This document shows, piece by piece, positions 42,376-54,684 of a stretch of 64,000 bases of DNA. A program made the translations under genes and the position numbers. The stretch is from Raphanus sativus (lineage: Eukaryota > Streptophyta > Magnoliopsida > Brassicales > Brassicaceae): positions 17,700,998 through 17,764,997 of the forward strand of contig NC_079516.1 in NCBI RefSeq assembly GCF_000801105.2, in the 5' to 3' direction. The first letter of the stretch is position 1. Each line of letters starts with the position of its first letter. The notes under the pieces are model-generated. The model searched no databases and was not told the origin of the DNA. It was given only the letters and a program-made list of their open reading frames with translations.

Positions 42376-44224
42376 AGCTTCATTGACAAAAGGTAAAATT
42401 GATATCCACGTGACCTGCTAAAAACTTACGAAAACATTATTATTTTAAAAATAGTTCGGTCAAGTTAAGTCGAAATCCACGAGTGATCATGTTCATGCAA
42501 AAAATATTTGGTGCATATGTTATATTCATGTGGACCGTAGATAAAGTGATGAGCATTCCTAATTTAGCATCCAATCCACAGCAAAATGTAAAATTTCTTC
42601 AACGAAGGACAATATATGAACCTACAAAAAAGTGAAGTGCTACAGTTTACAATTTACACCATAAAGGCTTATATCTTTTTGTTTAATGGACTTAAATCTT
42701 TTGAGCTCATGTACTTCATACTAAACTTTTATTTAGTCATCATGTAAGAGAGATTATTTAAAGTCGTTTTTGTAGTTGAGTTGAAAACGCAAGTAATTTT
42801 TTTTATGAAACGCAAATGATACTGTAACTTTTATGTTTATTCAATAAATTTTTTTTTTGGAAAGTTGTAACTTCAGCTAGAAAGGCTAATACTATGGGCT
42901 GTATTTTAGAGATAAAAATTGATCTTGGTACTGTTTTCTTAAAAAGAGCGAGTAAAAACAAGTTCTTTTTTTTTTTTTTTGTTCAACAGTAAAAACAAGT
43001 TCTATGTATTCATTTTCTTGTGTAAGACTTGGAGTTTTCGAAATTCTTCCATTTTATTGCCACTTGATTGTAGTCTAGTCAATACGAAGTCAAGCAATTA
43101 TATATTTATATATTATAAGTCGTATTTTTTTTTCTAAGTCAGAATAAAATGTAGGAAAAAGAGGTCTCGAATTTGGGTGTTTTATGAGAGACAGAGAAGC
43201 CAATGTGTGCAGCTCCACGTAATATGCGGCGAAGGGGCTTTGTCCCTATCTGTTTGGCTTTTAGAATCTTCGCTAATTTAGTACTTGTAATAATAATCTT
43301 AAAAATAAAAATGCTCATTTCTTAATTATCATATTAATTTATGAGTACTTGCTATTCACACTTGCAATTGTACGTACTATAATGTCGGTCGATATCTCGA
43401 AAATTCAGGTGTATTTGTCTTTGCTAAAACGTTAAGAAAAATGTGAACCCGATATTTTGTTCTTTTTATGATTTTCACGGTTATGATTTTCCAAAATATA
43501 GATAACATTCATTTTTATGGAATTTGATTAATAAATTTTTCGTAAACTAAACAAAGGTTATTTTTGTTTCTCTTTATAACGTAATATTTGTTGACCAACA
43601 AATAAGTACTCTCTCCTTTCTAGTTTATATAAATTTCTTTATTTTCATATCAAATAACATTTTATGTTTATTATGTGAAGCAACTTTATGTCACTAATTA
43701 CTTGCATAATGTAAAAGGACTGCATTATAAAGATGACAATTTCTCTGATGTTTGTAAAGTGTGACACTAAAGAGAATATGAGGTGACTAAGTCACCCTGG
43801 TTTGCATTATAAAAATAAGATGTCTGCATTCGCCAAATGCGTTATGCTAGATCAAACAACGATTAGGTTTTTGCTAATCAAATTCTGATTTTGTCAAATT
43901 TAATACAACGATTAGCATACTTTTAACTACATGAAGGAAACTTGAGAATACACACAAATGACACTAAATCATAAATTCATAAATGTATAACCCAATTGTC
44001 CAATATGTACACAATTTAACCGAAACCTTAATTGTTATAATTAAATAGATGTATTACGGATTCAAATTGGGCTATCACCAAGAAGAAAACATTTTATGGG
44101 CCTTTATATGAAAAAACGCAAGACCTGGTTGACGAATACATTTTTAAGATAACAGAGGAAACGTGAAAAGCAAGAAAACAACAGAGAGGAAAAACCTAAG
44201 AATGGCCAAACGAGTTAAGAAGTA
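42376..44224. other. Intergenic DNA
   Basis: AT-rich. The only clear structure is the 16-bp direct repeat bracketing 14 T plus GTTCAAC at 42951-43003. A Stowaway-like phrase (GTACTCTCTCCTTTCTAGTT) near 43606 has no partner. No gene is seen. Confidence 0.45.
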
Positions 44225-45480
44225 GAAGAAGCTTCAATCTTCTTCCAAGAAAACTCTATTCTTTTCAAATCCCTGGAGGTAGTTTTAATGGTGGAAGGAG
44301 TAGTCATTCAACATCCTCCTGTGAGTTTAGCTCCAAGGTTACGCCATTGTTGGTTGTAATTAAGTTTAGTGAAAAGATGCATGTATTAAGAGTTGTGACT
44401 TTAGTTAAATAGTTTTATTTAAGAATTTTATAGAGAAATAGACACAACTCTTCATTGATGAGATGCATTAAAGAGAAACAATGAAAAGATACTTGTTCAT
44501 TAAGTTTAAAGTGATCACAATCTAAAGTGATCACAACTATTCACTTTGTAATTTCATTTTCTATATAAATTCTTGTTGTTGTGATGTATAACAATAAGTT
44601 CATATTTCTATTTTTTATTAATAAAAATTGAAGTGCTTGTTCATTAAGTTTAAAGTGATCACGATCTATATGATTGTGATATAGAATTATTTCTTATTCT
44701 CCCTTTTAAGAGATTCATCTCTTATACTTTGTTCTTTCTAGAAACTTCAGTTCTTTTACAGCCAACTAGTTGCAAACACCTCAAACTCGACATCACCAAA
44801 GCATTGCGATGGCTGCCAAAGTTTGACAAACAAAACCATTAGAGATCATTTCTTCAATCTCAAGGCAGTAATCTAGAAGATCCCTATGATCTAGAAATTG
44901 AATGCCAACAGCGCAAATGTTGTTGCTTTTGTTAAGAGTTTAAAGGCAGTCCTCAAAGTTCTCTCCTGATCATGGAGCATTCTCACCATCTACAAATGTG
45001 AAACAGATCCATGCTGTGATTCTGTACATTCTCTTTCTCCAGAAGGTCAACGCACGCTTGAGGTTTTAGTGATTTGCAACATTAAAAAGACTGATAGCAA
45101 ACATTTTTGCAATATTTGGTGGGCAAGAAAGTGAACCTGAGCTTCAAGTTTATTAGGTATGGTTTCAAAAGCAAGAAGATCAGGACGAGCTTCCAATAGG
45201 AGTTGAAGTCTTCTCCTATATATCGAAGTCTTTTAGTTTATCCAAACTTATGGTCTCTCCATAGGTTCCACTGTAATTAAGAAGATCTTACAGAAAGCCA
45301 AAGTATTTGACTTGTACAAATTCTCTCAACAAATGATTCTTAAAAAGGCACATGTAATCAGATCTACCAGCAAGAAAGGCTCCATAGCTGCCAAAAGATG
45401 CGGGAACAAGAGCTCGGTTATAGCTATGTCTTGAAGTGTGCCACTTCGTCCCAGAATCTATCACGGGATTCAAATAAAAT
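44225..45480 (-). pseudogene. HMT1: Homocysteine S-methyltransferase 1 (HMT1) relic
   Basis: Scattered exons remain in order on the minus strand: RDRFWDEVAHFKT then, after a frameshift, HSYNRALVPASFGSYGAFLA (45290-45476); YGETISLDKLKDF and LLEARPDLLAFETIPNKLEA (about 45120-45290); shifted PAWICFT and DGENAPSGE equivalents (near 45000); NKSNNICAVGI (near 44930); PSQCFGDVEFEV (near 44780); and the last exon RNLGAKLTGGC, TGA, TTPSTIK then DLKR (44230-44345). Several frames, stops and the loss of part of the zinc-site CC motif rule out activity. It lies between CLE27 and CRF11, as At3g25900 does in Arabidopsis. Paralogues elsewhere presumably supply methionine synthesis from S-methylmethionine. 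Confidence 0.88.
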
Positions 45481-45794
45481 AAGCACGTTTTCTAGCATCT
45501 AAGAGTAATACACATGTATGTAATCAGAACAGGTGTAGCAAGATCTAGCAACAAGACAGTTATGTTGATGATCTAATTTTAAGTACATCCATAAAACAAT
45601 TGCATTTCATAAATCACTAGCCCATGACGAAAACTTGGGATGTCGGTATTACGCACATGGTAACCTATTGGTATTTTTATGTGGACTAAAAGTACGATAA
45701 TGATTAATTTGATACATTATCTACGTTGTCTCGGGTTATTTCTTCTGGTAGTTATGTCCAAAATGCTAAGTACGAAAGTCAAAATGCTACACTA

Positions 45795-45985
45795 CAAAAC
45801 TATATCATCTTTCTTTCTTTTTTTTTCACTCAAAATTATATCATCTAGAACTAACTATATAGCTGATTGCTTGACGAAAGCAAATACCATTTGTAATATA
45901 AATAATTCTATAAAAATGCTAAACATTACCGAATGATCTATCTAGGAATTAATTATATAGCTGATTGCTTGAAGAGAAAAAATAC
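45795..45985 (+). repeat. Short duplications around an RNase-H-tail-like phrase
   Basis: A 16-bp direct repeat (CAAAACTATATCATCT at 45795, one change at 45831) flanks a 20-bp T-rich spacer. Next, AACTATATAGCTGATTGCTT (within 45850-45875) recurs as AATTATATAGCTGATTGCTT about 98 bp later. The plus frame RTNYIADCLTKAN resembles the end of the RNase-H-like domain of plant LINEs, so this may be a worn retroelement fragment. Confidence 0.45.
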
Positions 45986-46501
45986 TAAGTTTTTTTTATT
46001 ATTCATTTAGTTCCAAATCACTAACTTCCACGCTTTACGATTTTTTCTACCGAATGATAATGACAATTGAAACTAGCAACTTAATAAACCCAATTATACA
46101 TTTTAGTATGCAAATCTCCTAGGGAAGGTAGATGTCTTCTTTCTCTCGGTTCAATTAATCTTAAGAAACATTATTATTTTGTCATAATCTTCATACCTCA
46201 TTTCAATTTATTCTAAGTAAAATAATAATAATAATAATAAGTATATATATGCATATATATATATATATCCATATTTCTGTCCAATAAAACGGAACTTTTT
46301 TTAACACTGGTCAAATTAACTTCCAAAAGATCCTAAAAAAATCAGACAAAGTACAAGCCTTAAAGGTTAAAAAGAGTGGAAACTCCCAACAAGAACAGAA
46401 AACAAAAGGAAAGGAGTTCAACAAAAGTTCTAAAACATGAGAGTTGCCAGTAGGCACCTCAGAGCAATCACGAGATAGTAGGGATAGAAGTTGCAGCTCA
46501 G

Positions 46502-49500
46502 CTAGTTATTAGCTTCACTTTCAAGTCTTTTCTGCAACCATGATGGTCCACCTGAAGCTATGTAAGATTGATACCGGCGATCAGAAGTAACACTCCTAGC
46601 AATCTCCTGAGCCACCGTATTCTTCTCTTGATCACAGTGAAGGAAGACCCAATCTTCCAAGGACCAAAGACGTGAGGAAATATCGTACATCAACGACTGG
46701 TGAAGAGAAAATCTTGGAGGGTTTAGGAAAGTCTCTCTTGCCAAAGCACACGTTGATTCAAACATAACTCTCTGCTGTCGAGTGTTAATCACATCACTTA
46801 CTGCCCATTGTAAGGCTTTAAGTTCCGCTTCTCTTTGGAACCCTATATTTGAGAAGACCCTTAGATTATGAAGAATAGGTTTACCCTTGTCGTCACGTAG
46901 GACCCAAGCAACACCACAATTAGCTTGGATATCTACCCAAGAAACTCCAATATTGCATTTGAGGAAACCTGGAGGGGGTTTGGACCAAAGGCTTGTGCTC
47001 CTTATGTTAATATCTGGTGGTATATCTTCTCCAGTCATTGGAACATTGAGCTCTAGCCAGATCAAAGCTTCTTCTCTAGCTTTAGTGAGAACAGAGATAG
47101 ATGAATATTGAATTTTTTCAAAAGCCAGACCATTCCTCGCTTTCCATAGATTCCAGAGGATCCATGGAAACCTTTTGATGCTGCTATCTTTAGGGAGTTT
47201 TCGCATCTGCTCCAGGAGGTGGTAGACGTTGAGAAAAACATAGCTCGGGGAGAAACCAGCTGAGGGGAGTTTAATATTTGATCTCTCCCAGACGTCCTTC
47301 GCCATAGGGCAAGTAAAGAGTAAGTGGCATATAGTTTCAGTACCTCCATTGCAGACTCTGCAAGTCGGGTCCACCTGGATACCTCTGCTACGTAGCCTAT
47401 CCATTACTGCAACTACTCCAGAGAGCGCTTTCCACAGGAAGTGCTTAATTTTTGAGGCGCTTTGATCTTCCATAGAGCCTTCCACAAGTTTTGCTCCAAT
47501 GGCGGGAGTGGAGGGGATATGCTACCATCTTCCTCAGGCAAGGAATCTGCAAACTTGTATCCACTCTTTGAAGTATAGATACCATCCTTCGTGAAATCCC
47601 ATTTGTAACCATCTTCCTGCAGCCTGTTTGGCTTTAGGCGTAAAATGATCTCAGTATCATGATCCGTAAAGGGAGAAGCAGGTTTGAGATTTTCAGCGTC
47701 AGATCAATAACACTGTCTTACCTGTAGTTAGGTGTTCTTGGTATCAGATCAATGAGCCAGTTTACTGCCCACACGTTTGATTGCTCGCCATTGCCAATAT
47801 CTCTTACCAGACCTTTACTTAGCAAATCTCTGCCATATATGATGCTTCTCCATGCATAAGAGGGCCGAGCTCCAATACTACTCTGCAGGAAGTCTCCGTT
47901 TGCAAAGTACCTACTCTTCAGTACCCTTGCCACAAGTGAGTTAGGATTACTCATGATCCTCCAAGCTTGCTTGGCCAATAGGACTTGGTTAAATTTAGTG
48001 ATATCATGGAAACCCAAACCACTTTCTCTCTTTTGCTTACACAATTTTTTCCAAGCAACCCAAGAGATCTTCCTTCTGCCATCGCCACCTCCTCACCAAA
48101 ATTCTATCATGGCACTGGTGATCTTTGTGCAGACATCTTTAGGCAATTTAAAAATGGACATTGCATAGACTGGGAGGGACATTGCGATAGACTTTAGAAG
48201 TACCTCCTTCCCTCCAAGGGATAAAGTTTTAGCAAACCATCCATGTAGGCGTGACTGTAGCTTTTCTCTTATGAAGCTGAGGAGCTCTCTCTTCGAGCCT
48301 TTGAAACACTCTGGAAGACCTAGGTAAGTGCCCTCTCCACCTTCCTTTTCAATACTCAGTATCTGTTTAATCTAGTATTTTACAGCTCCAGGAACCTGTG
48401 CTCCAAAGATGATAGATGATTTTTGAAAATTAATTCTCTGACCCGAAGCCTCGCCATACGCTTTCAGACAATCAACTACTTCCTGACTTTCAAGTTCGTT
48501 GGCTTTGCACATAAGCAAGCTATCGTCAGCGAATAGAAAATGATGTATCCTCGGCCCAGAAGAAGACAACCCAATCCCTGTAAGGCGACCATTTTCCTCA
48601 GAGTGATTGAGTTTGCTCACCAATGCTTCAGCACACAAGATAAAAATAAAGGGAGATAATGGGTCCCCTTGTCTTATTCCTCGCTCCGGTTTAATAAATC
48701 CATGGGATTTACCGTTGAGCAGAACAGAATAGGAGACAATAGTGATGCATGCCATAACCCATCTGATCCAAATATGATCAAACCCCATTTTACCGAGCAG
48801 CTCTTCTAAGAAACACCATTCAACTCTGTCGTAAGCCTTTGACATATCGGTTTTGATTGCCATAAACTCTTGAGAGACTGCAACATTGGTTCTCAGGCCA
48901 TGGACCATTTCATGAGCTATCACAATGTTGTCCGAGATGAGGCGGCCCTGAACAAAAGCACCTTGTGTATCGGAGATGATATCTGGCAGGATGCATTTTA
49001 GTCTATCACACAGTATCTTGGATATAATTTTATACTGGACTGAGCATAGACTGATTGGCCTCATGTCACTCATCTGGACCGGATTTGTGATCTTTGGTAT
49101 CAAGCTCAGATGCGTATGGTTCCAACATGGAGGTACAACCGAACTCGTGAAGAAACCTTGGATCTCATCAATCAGTTGTGCTCCCACTATGTGCCAGTAC
49201 TTCTCATAGAAAATACCATTGAAACCATCTTCTCCAGGTGCGCTCTTACCCCTGATTGCAAATGCAGCTCTGCGTATCTCTTCTGGCGTGATCTCCTTGC
49301 ACAGTAGAGTGTTCATCTCTGGTGTGACACGTTCAGTGAAGCCATCAAATAAGCTCACCAGGTCATGAGGATTTGAGCTCATAAACAGGTCTCTATAGAA
49401 TTCTGTAGCTACGTGCCCTTTAGCTCCTTCTGAGTAGTGCTCTGTTCCAAGCTCATCCATTAGCATAAGCACTCTATTCTTGGCTTTCCTTCCCTTCACA

Positions 49501-50577
49501 CAATTATGAAAGAAAGCAGTGTTACGGTCTCCTTCACGTAACCACTGCTCTCTACATTTTTGTCGCCAGAAGGCTTCTTCTTCTCTATAAGCTTTGCTAA
49601 GCTCCAACTTTAAGTTCTTCATAAGAGCTTCATTAGGATACTGCTTGGTGATTTCTCTTTCAAGTTCTACTTGTAAAAGCGCTGTATATTAACCTTGGCG
49701 TTACTAGTAGATCCCTTTTTCCACTTCGAAAGCTCTCTCCTGCAGTTAACAATCCGTTCCAAGATACATACTTGCCTACCAGACATTTCTTTACACCAGC
49801 CTTTCTTCACGGCATCTTCCACTCCTTCTTTGCCAACCATTCTGTTATCAAAGAAGAAACGACCTCTAGCTTGGGCGTCGCATTCGAAAGCAAAGCCAAC
49901 CCTCAGGGGTCTATGATCCGATCCGTACATAGACATATATTCCACGTGTGATCTAGGAAAGAGCCGATACCATTCATCATTACCAAAGCAGCGATCAAGC
50001 CTGCATTTCACCCACACATTGTCTCTCTTACCAGCCCAAGACAACGGGTTACCAGAGCTTCTCATATCTCTGATCTTGCAGTTATCAACCAAGTTTCGAA
50101 AGTTCCAAAAGGTTGAGTCACTACGCACTGCCCCTCCAAGTTTTTCCTCATTACAAAGCAACTCGTTGAAGTCACCGACTAACATCCACGGTTCGTCTCT
50201 GCTAACTCCAATATCACTTAGCCGATCCCAGACAGCCTGTTTTTTTTTGTAATTGGGTCACCATATACACACGTCAAGTAAAAGGTCAAAGAGCCCATCT
50301 CAACTTGGAGATCTATGATCCTTTTGTCCTGTTGTAATATCGTTACCTTGTAGCATTGTTTCCACATCACCGCTAAACCACCACTCAAACCAATCGGCTC
50401 CACTGTGGTCAAGTTGTCATATCCCAATTCTCGTTGCAAATCTATCATGAACTTATTCTTTTGTTTAGTCTCACTCAAGAAAATGAAATCCGGAAAATGC
50501 ACCCGGCGCATCTCCCGTAATCTCTGAATTGTCTCAGTGCTACCAGCACCTTGACAATTCCAACTCAAGATATGCAT
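46502..50577 (-). pseudogene. LINE ORF2 (endonuclease, RT, RNase H), broken
   Basis: It starts MHILSWNCQGAG (50577). The APE endonuclease has WNCQG, LSETK, GDFNELL and SDHRPL. A frameshift lies near a T8 run at about 50240 and a stop near 49667. The RT (49622-48372) is intact over its fingers/palm: ITPEEIRRAAFAIRGKSAPG, KTDMSKAYDRVEW, GIRQGDPLSPFIF and the catalytic FADD. Linker and thumb pieces follow (48370-47718) with a stop and shift. The last piece has zf-RVT (IKHFLWKALSG, CRVCNGGTETICHLLFTCP) and an RNase H domain (RVT_3) in which the first catalytic Asp is Gly (KCNIG for KCNVD) and ESD is EST. The RNase H looks catalytically dead. Confidence 0.88.
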
Positions 50578-50684
50578 TATGGTTGCAGCGGCTTCAATAC
50601 GGAAGCCACCGAAATATCTGTGAGTTTCAAGGTCTTGAGGTCTGATGAAGATGGAGGAGGGGATGCTTTTCTTTTCATGCTCTG

Positions 50685-51986
50685 TTACGGAGGAGGAGGC
50701 AACGAAGATGCTGCCTGTGATCCAGACTGCCTTGTCCCGGTTCTTCTCTTCCACGCAGGTGGTCTTTTCCTCTGACTCTTCTTTCCATTTGTGCTTGTAG
50801 AGACTCGCCCTACAAATGAAGTGCCTAACTGAAAATCCTGGTGAGCTACTACAGGAGCCGAGAGAGTATCACCATTGGTACCAGAAGACTTTTCTTCATC
50901 ATCCAGGGGACTAAAGCGATATTTGCCCTCAAAAGAGATCCCAGTTTTAGCTTGCTTGGCACGTGACATGTTGTCTGCAGAGCTCGCATAGTCAAACACG
51001 TGACCCTTCCCTTTGTCAAGGTCATTGGTGATCTTAGTGATACGTAGCGATGACTCCACTGCATTGTCTGCTATCCCTTTTTTAACTCTCTGGATTCTGG
51101 CTCTCCTCTCTGTTTCGTCGGCGTGAGAGATATAGAGCAAAGCCATCGCATGTTCCTCTTTTGAGAGTTCAGGGAAGAGGGGGGGTGGGGAAAGCCTGGA
51201 GGGCCTTCAAGCTGTCTGCCCTTAGGCTCAGTGCTAGTGGATGGAGATTCATGATCCTGAGATGTTCTCACCACCATTTGATTCTCTGGTTCCTGTTGCT
51301 TGTCCTTGTTAAAACCTCTCTTGAGATAAGGGCACCTGATTTTCCCGTGGGTGAGTCGGAGACAATGAAAGCAACATTTATGTATCTTCTCAAACACAAA
51401 GCCAATAGTCACAGCTTCGCCTCCCGGAACATTAAGCTGACGAGTAGCTTTCGCCGGTTTGTCAACATCAAAAGTGATCAGGGCTCTTATATAATCCTTA
51501 GTTTGCGAAACTTTCGGATCATATGCGATCTCCTTAACCTTACCCACCTCCGAGGCTAGAGTGAACATGGTATCAATGGTGAAGTAGACTAGAGGTATAT
51601 GACGGATCCGGATCCAGACCTCCATAGTTTGCAAGAACTTCTCCGGGGGGGGGGGACGGTGTCCACCTTTCAAGTGTCATGGCCCAACGATTGTAAGACC
51701 AGGGACGATCTTTGAGCACCGTAACCAGATCCTCCTCTCTCTGGAAGACAAACTGGAATCTGTCTCTAGACAGAGCAATTCCCCGAACACGACCGTAGAT
51801 CCTCCAGGCGATAGGCATGTAGTCAATCATCCTCGCCATAATCTGGCAGTCTGGGTTTAGCAAGCGACCCAGGAGACTGCACTCATTCTCAGCTACCACC
51901 CTGAAACGAGGTTCGTCAGGTAGTGTGAGCGGAGCTTCATCTTCAATCGTCATAGAGCTGATCGCTTTGTGTAGTAAATCAGCCAT
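50685..51986 (-). pseudogene. LINE ORF1 (DUF4283 plus CCHC zinc knuckle), broken
   Basis: MADLLHKAISSMTIEDE at 51986 starts the usual DUF4283 RNA-binding region (LLNPDCQIMARMIDYMPIAW, DRPWSYNRWAMTLERW). A run of eleven G at 51645-51655 shifts the frame. The next frame supplies WIRIRHIPLVYFT and the zinc knuckle CCFHCLRLTHGKIRC. A further shift near 51150-51185 (G-rich) leads into a Lys/Ser-rich C-terminus ending SGSQAASSLPPPP. ORF2 begins 107 bp after the ORF1 stop. Confidence 0.82.
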
Positions 51987-52300
51987 ATCTCCGGTGGTAA
52001 GCGAGAGACCAAAGGTGACGTTACGGCGGGGGAGATCGATAGCTGGTAGGAGGTCTAGCGTGATTGACGAGGGATTATCATTAGTAGCACAGAATTCCCA
52101 GACAATCTTAAAGGAAATCATCGAAAAAAGGCAAACTGCGAGATTCTTGATCTGAGAATTTGGAAAGAAATGGTAGGGAAATGGAAAGGGCGGGATAGTG
52201 GGCAAAGAAATTTGATTTGTGAATACCAATAAGGAAACTCTAATAAATGAAAAGAATACAAAAAAACCGTAGCAAAGAGCCGGTAAATATTTGCTCACAC

Positions 52301-53216
52301 AAAAAACGTGGAGGAGAAAGAATTACATAAGGAAATAATCGATAGTCATAAACCAACCGGAAATCGCCTAGCTAGAGAGAAAAAAAATGATTATGATAAA
52401 ACGAGACTAGGGAGCTGCTTTTGAATTTAAGAGATTGCTTGACACCAAATTACTGAAAATAGCTGTAGTCATAATCTTTTTTCACTAAAGCGGAATTAGT
52501 TGAAAACTTAAAAGATATAGCTTTAAGGAAACCTTTTGACAAACTTGTAATAGACGAATGATTTTATACTTTTCTTTACGAAAACAAGATTAAACTATAT
52601 ATATAAATAACTTCTGGAAATGATTTAAGAACCAACGAAATTAGAGCTGTGATTATTAGTTTGCTAATGTGATCATCAACCAAACCCCACTAATCTCTCT
52701 ATGTTGCATTAGCTTTTCACGTATACTTTGGACCACACCTGTTACTGTGTCGACTTTCTAAGAAGACTACTGAAAGCATATAAAAAGCTTAAACCCTAAC
52801 ACAAGGGTTACTTGTTGAACTCCAAGGGGTTACCATATGGTTTAGATTAAATGTCAAAAGACGGGACTCATATACATAGCTGAATCTAAAGTTGTATGAT
52901 CATGGTAAACCGAATCAAAATGAAACATTAGTAATGAATTTAAAGAGGACGAGAAGAAGAAGAAATCACAAAACAATAACTAGGTTTCACATAAATAACG
53001 ATTATAATTTCAATCTCACCTCTCTCATCTTCTCCACAACATCAAAACTATTAATGTCAACAGAACTGTTTTGTAACACCGAACACACAAAACTTATCTC
53101 TTTGCTACACCTGAGATAAACTGCCTCTTCTTTACTGTAATAACTTTTGAAAAAAAAAACAGAGCTTTTTACTTTGGCACCTATAACTAATTAATAATAA
53201 CACCTAGCTGCAAAAC
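52301..53216. other. Intergenic and CRF11 3' flank
   Basis: AT-rich. No gene is seen. It may include the extreme 5' end of the LINE and the CRF11 3' UTR (right end). Confidence 0.45.
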
Positions 53217-54062
53217 TTATAGGCACGCGATATTAAGAGGAGTTGCGAGATGATGATCGAAGAAAGCAAACTTGTTGTCAATGGTGTTTCCAATGAGACC
53301 AAGATCGATCTCCACGTCGGAGAAGTCATAGTCTGGAAGGTCGCTTGGACCGTCACATTCGAGACGAATGATGTTCATATCATCTAAGAACCGGTCGCTC
53401 TCTTCTGGCAATAGAAAATCAAGCTCACATGCATTCGAGATCAATGACTCATCAATGAAGAAACCCATATCTGGAATCTGTAGATCTGTCAAGTTAAAGT
53501 CAATCAACTTCTTATCAAGATCAATGCTTGACACAGCTTCAACGTTAGATCCTGATGCCGAATCAGACTCATCTGACAGAGCATTCTCAGACGAAGCACC
53601 AGCAGACAAAGCATCAAACTCGAGCTTCTTAGTAGCATAAGCATGAGCTGCTTGTTCAAGTGTCTCGTAAGTACCCAACCAAGTTCTTGTTTTGGTGATT
53701 GGATGTCTAATCTCAGCAGCCCATTTGCCCCATTTCCTCTGCCTTACACCAACAGGCTTCTTGACACTAGAGGTTTTGGCTTTGCTTTCATCATTATGAC
53801 AAGACGAGCTCTCAGATTCTGATTGAGAAAAGGGACGGTCGATCTCACAGACATAACGTTTCCTTGTCTGATACGTTTCTTCTTCTTCTTCACTGGATGA
53901 ATAGTCAGTAGCGTAAGGATCACTCACTACGAAACGAAGTTTTCTCATAGTCTTCAAATCTTCAGATAAACCAGGGAGGCGGTTTAGCTGAAAAGTATTC
54001 CTCTTGAGGTTTTTGCAGGGTTTCGTGGCTCCCAAGTAAGAGCGCTTCTTTTGCTCAGCCAT
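53217..54062 (-). CDS. CRF11: AP2/ERF transcription factor, cytokinin response factor 11 type
   Basis: Intronless 281-aa nuclear transcription factor. The CRF domain is near residues 40-55 ([20 protein letters not shown]). The AP2/ERF DNA-binding domain is at about 104-152 ([20 protein letters not shown] then [20 protein letters not shown]), with the RKWGKW variant seen in the CRF9-12 group. The C-terminus is acidic ([33 protein letters not shown]), a likely activation region. CRFs act in the cytokinin two-component network and stress responses. Upstream on the minus strand there is a TATA box and a (GA)n leader. Synteny supports At3g25890. Confidence 0.9.
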   Translation of the reverse strand: MAEQKKRSYLGATKPCKNLKRNTFQLNRLPGLSEDLKTMRKLRFVVSDPYATDYSSSEEEEETYQTRKRYVCEIDRPFSQSESESSSCHNDESKAKTSSVKKPVGVRQRKWGKWAAEIRHPITKTRTWLGTYETLEQAAHAYATKKLEFDALSAGASSENALSDESDSASGSNVEAVSSIDLDKKLIDFNLTDLQIPDMGFFIDESLISNACELDFLLPEESDRFLDDMNIIRLECDGPSDLPDYDFSDVEIDLGLIGNTIDNKFAFFDHHLATPLNIACL

Positions 54063-54451
54063 TTCAAACCAAACCCTATAAAAACCCTAGAGATAACGAC
54101 CTCTCTTTGAAGAACAGGAAGTGTTGATTTATGCGAAAGTCTCCACAAGTTTTTACTACCCAACAAGTCCTGTTTCAATTGTTATTTTAAAAGGAGTCCT
54201 GTTTCAATTCAATATCCAGAAAAATACATACACCAACCCACTTTAGACACGAACAGAATCACTATGAACAAAAAAAACGTAACTACTTTTATAAAACCCA
54301 GTTACCTTTCAGGGCTTAACTTGCATGGGACACGATGTAAATACGAGGAATCAACAACTGTGTTGTGTAAGCTAGTAGATGCAGCTTTGATGAACGAGAG
54401 ACACACCCAAGAAACAGAGAGCATAAAGTGATTAAGAAGAAGGAAGAAATA

Positions 54452-54453
<2 letters not shown>

Positions 54454-54493
<40 letters not shown>
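54454..54493. repeat. (GA)n microsatellite in the CRF11 leader
   Basis: About 20 GA units (CT on the coding strand) lie between the TATA box and the CRF11 start codon, hence probably in the 5' UTR. GA/CT leaders are targets of BPC/GAGA-binding factors in plants. Confidence 0.9.
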
Positions 54494-54496
<3 letters not shown>

Positions 54497-54585
54497 TCGG
54501 AGCTCCGGTTAAACAATTCCGGCAACTTTAGAGGAACCTTTCCTCTCTGTCTTTCCTTCTCTGCACTTCCCCAAAGTGATAATAG

Positions 54586-54593
54586 TATATATA
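54586..54593 (-). promoter_or_regulatory. Candidate TATA box of CRF11
   Basis: TATATATA, read on either strand, lies about 525 bp upstream of the CRF11 start codon and just upstream of the CT-rich leader. The minus-strand context is CTTATATATACT. It would place transcription start near 54555. Confidence 0.45.
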
Positions 54594-54684
54594 AGAAGAA
54601 GATGGAATAGATCTATGGCCAAGATTTTTCCAGACTTTCACTCTAATAACAATGACAAAATATTAGTAGAATTTTAATGTAAAA

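Larger units (their letters stand above)
46296..52300 (-). mobile_element. LINE (plant L1-type) retrotransposon, nearly full length, inactivated
   Basis: The minus strand carries the full order: 5' leader, ORF1 (DUF4283 plus CCHC knuckle), ORF2 (APE endonuclease, reverse transcriptase, zf-RVT, RNase H) and a 3' UTR ending at a short poly(A) (poly(T) 46296-46302). At least four frameshifts and two or three stops interrupt the ORFs. The 5' end is not marked; I place it near 52300, and it could extend to about 52490. A target duplication was not established. It lies between the HMT1 relic and CRF11, about 0.9 kb beyond the CRF11 3' end. Confidence 0.88.
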
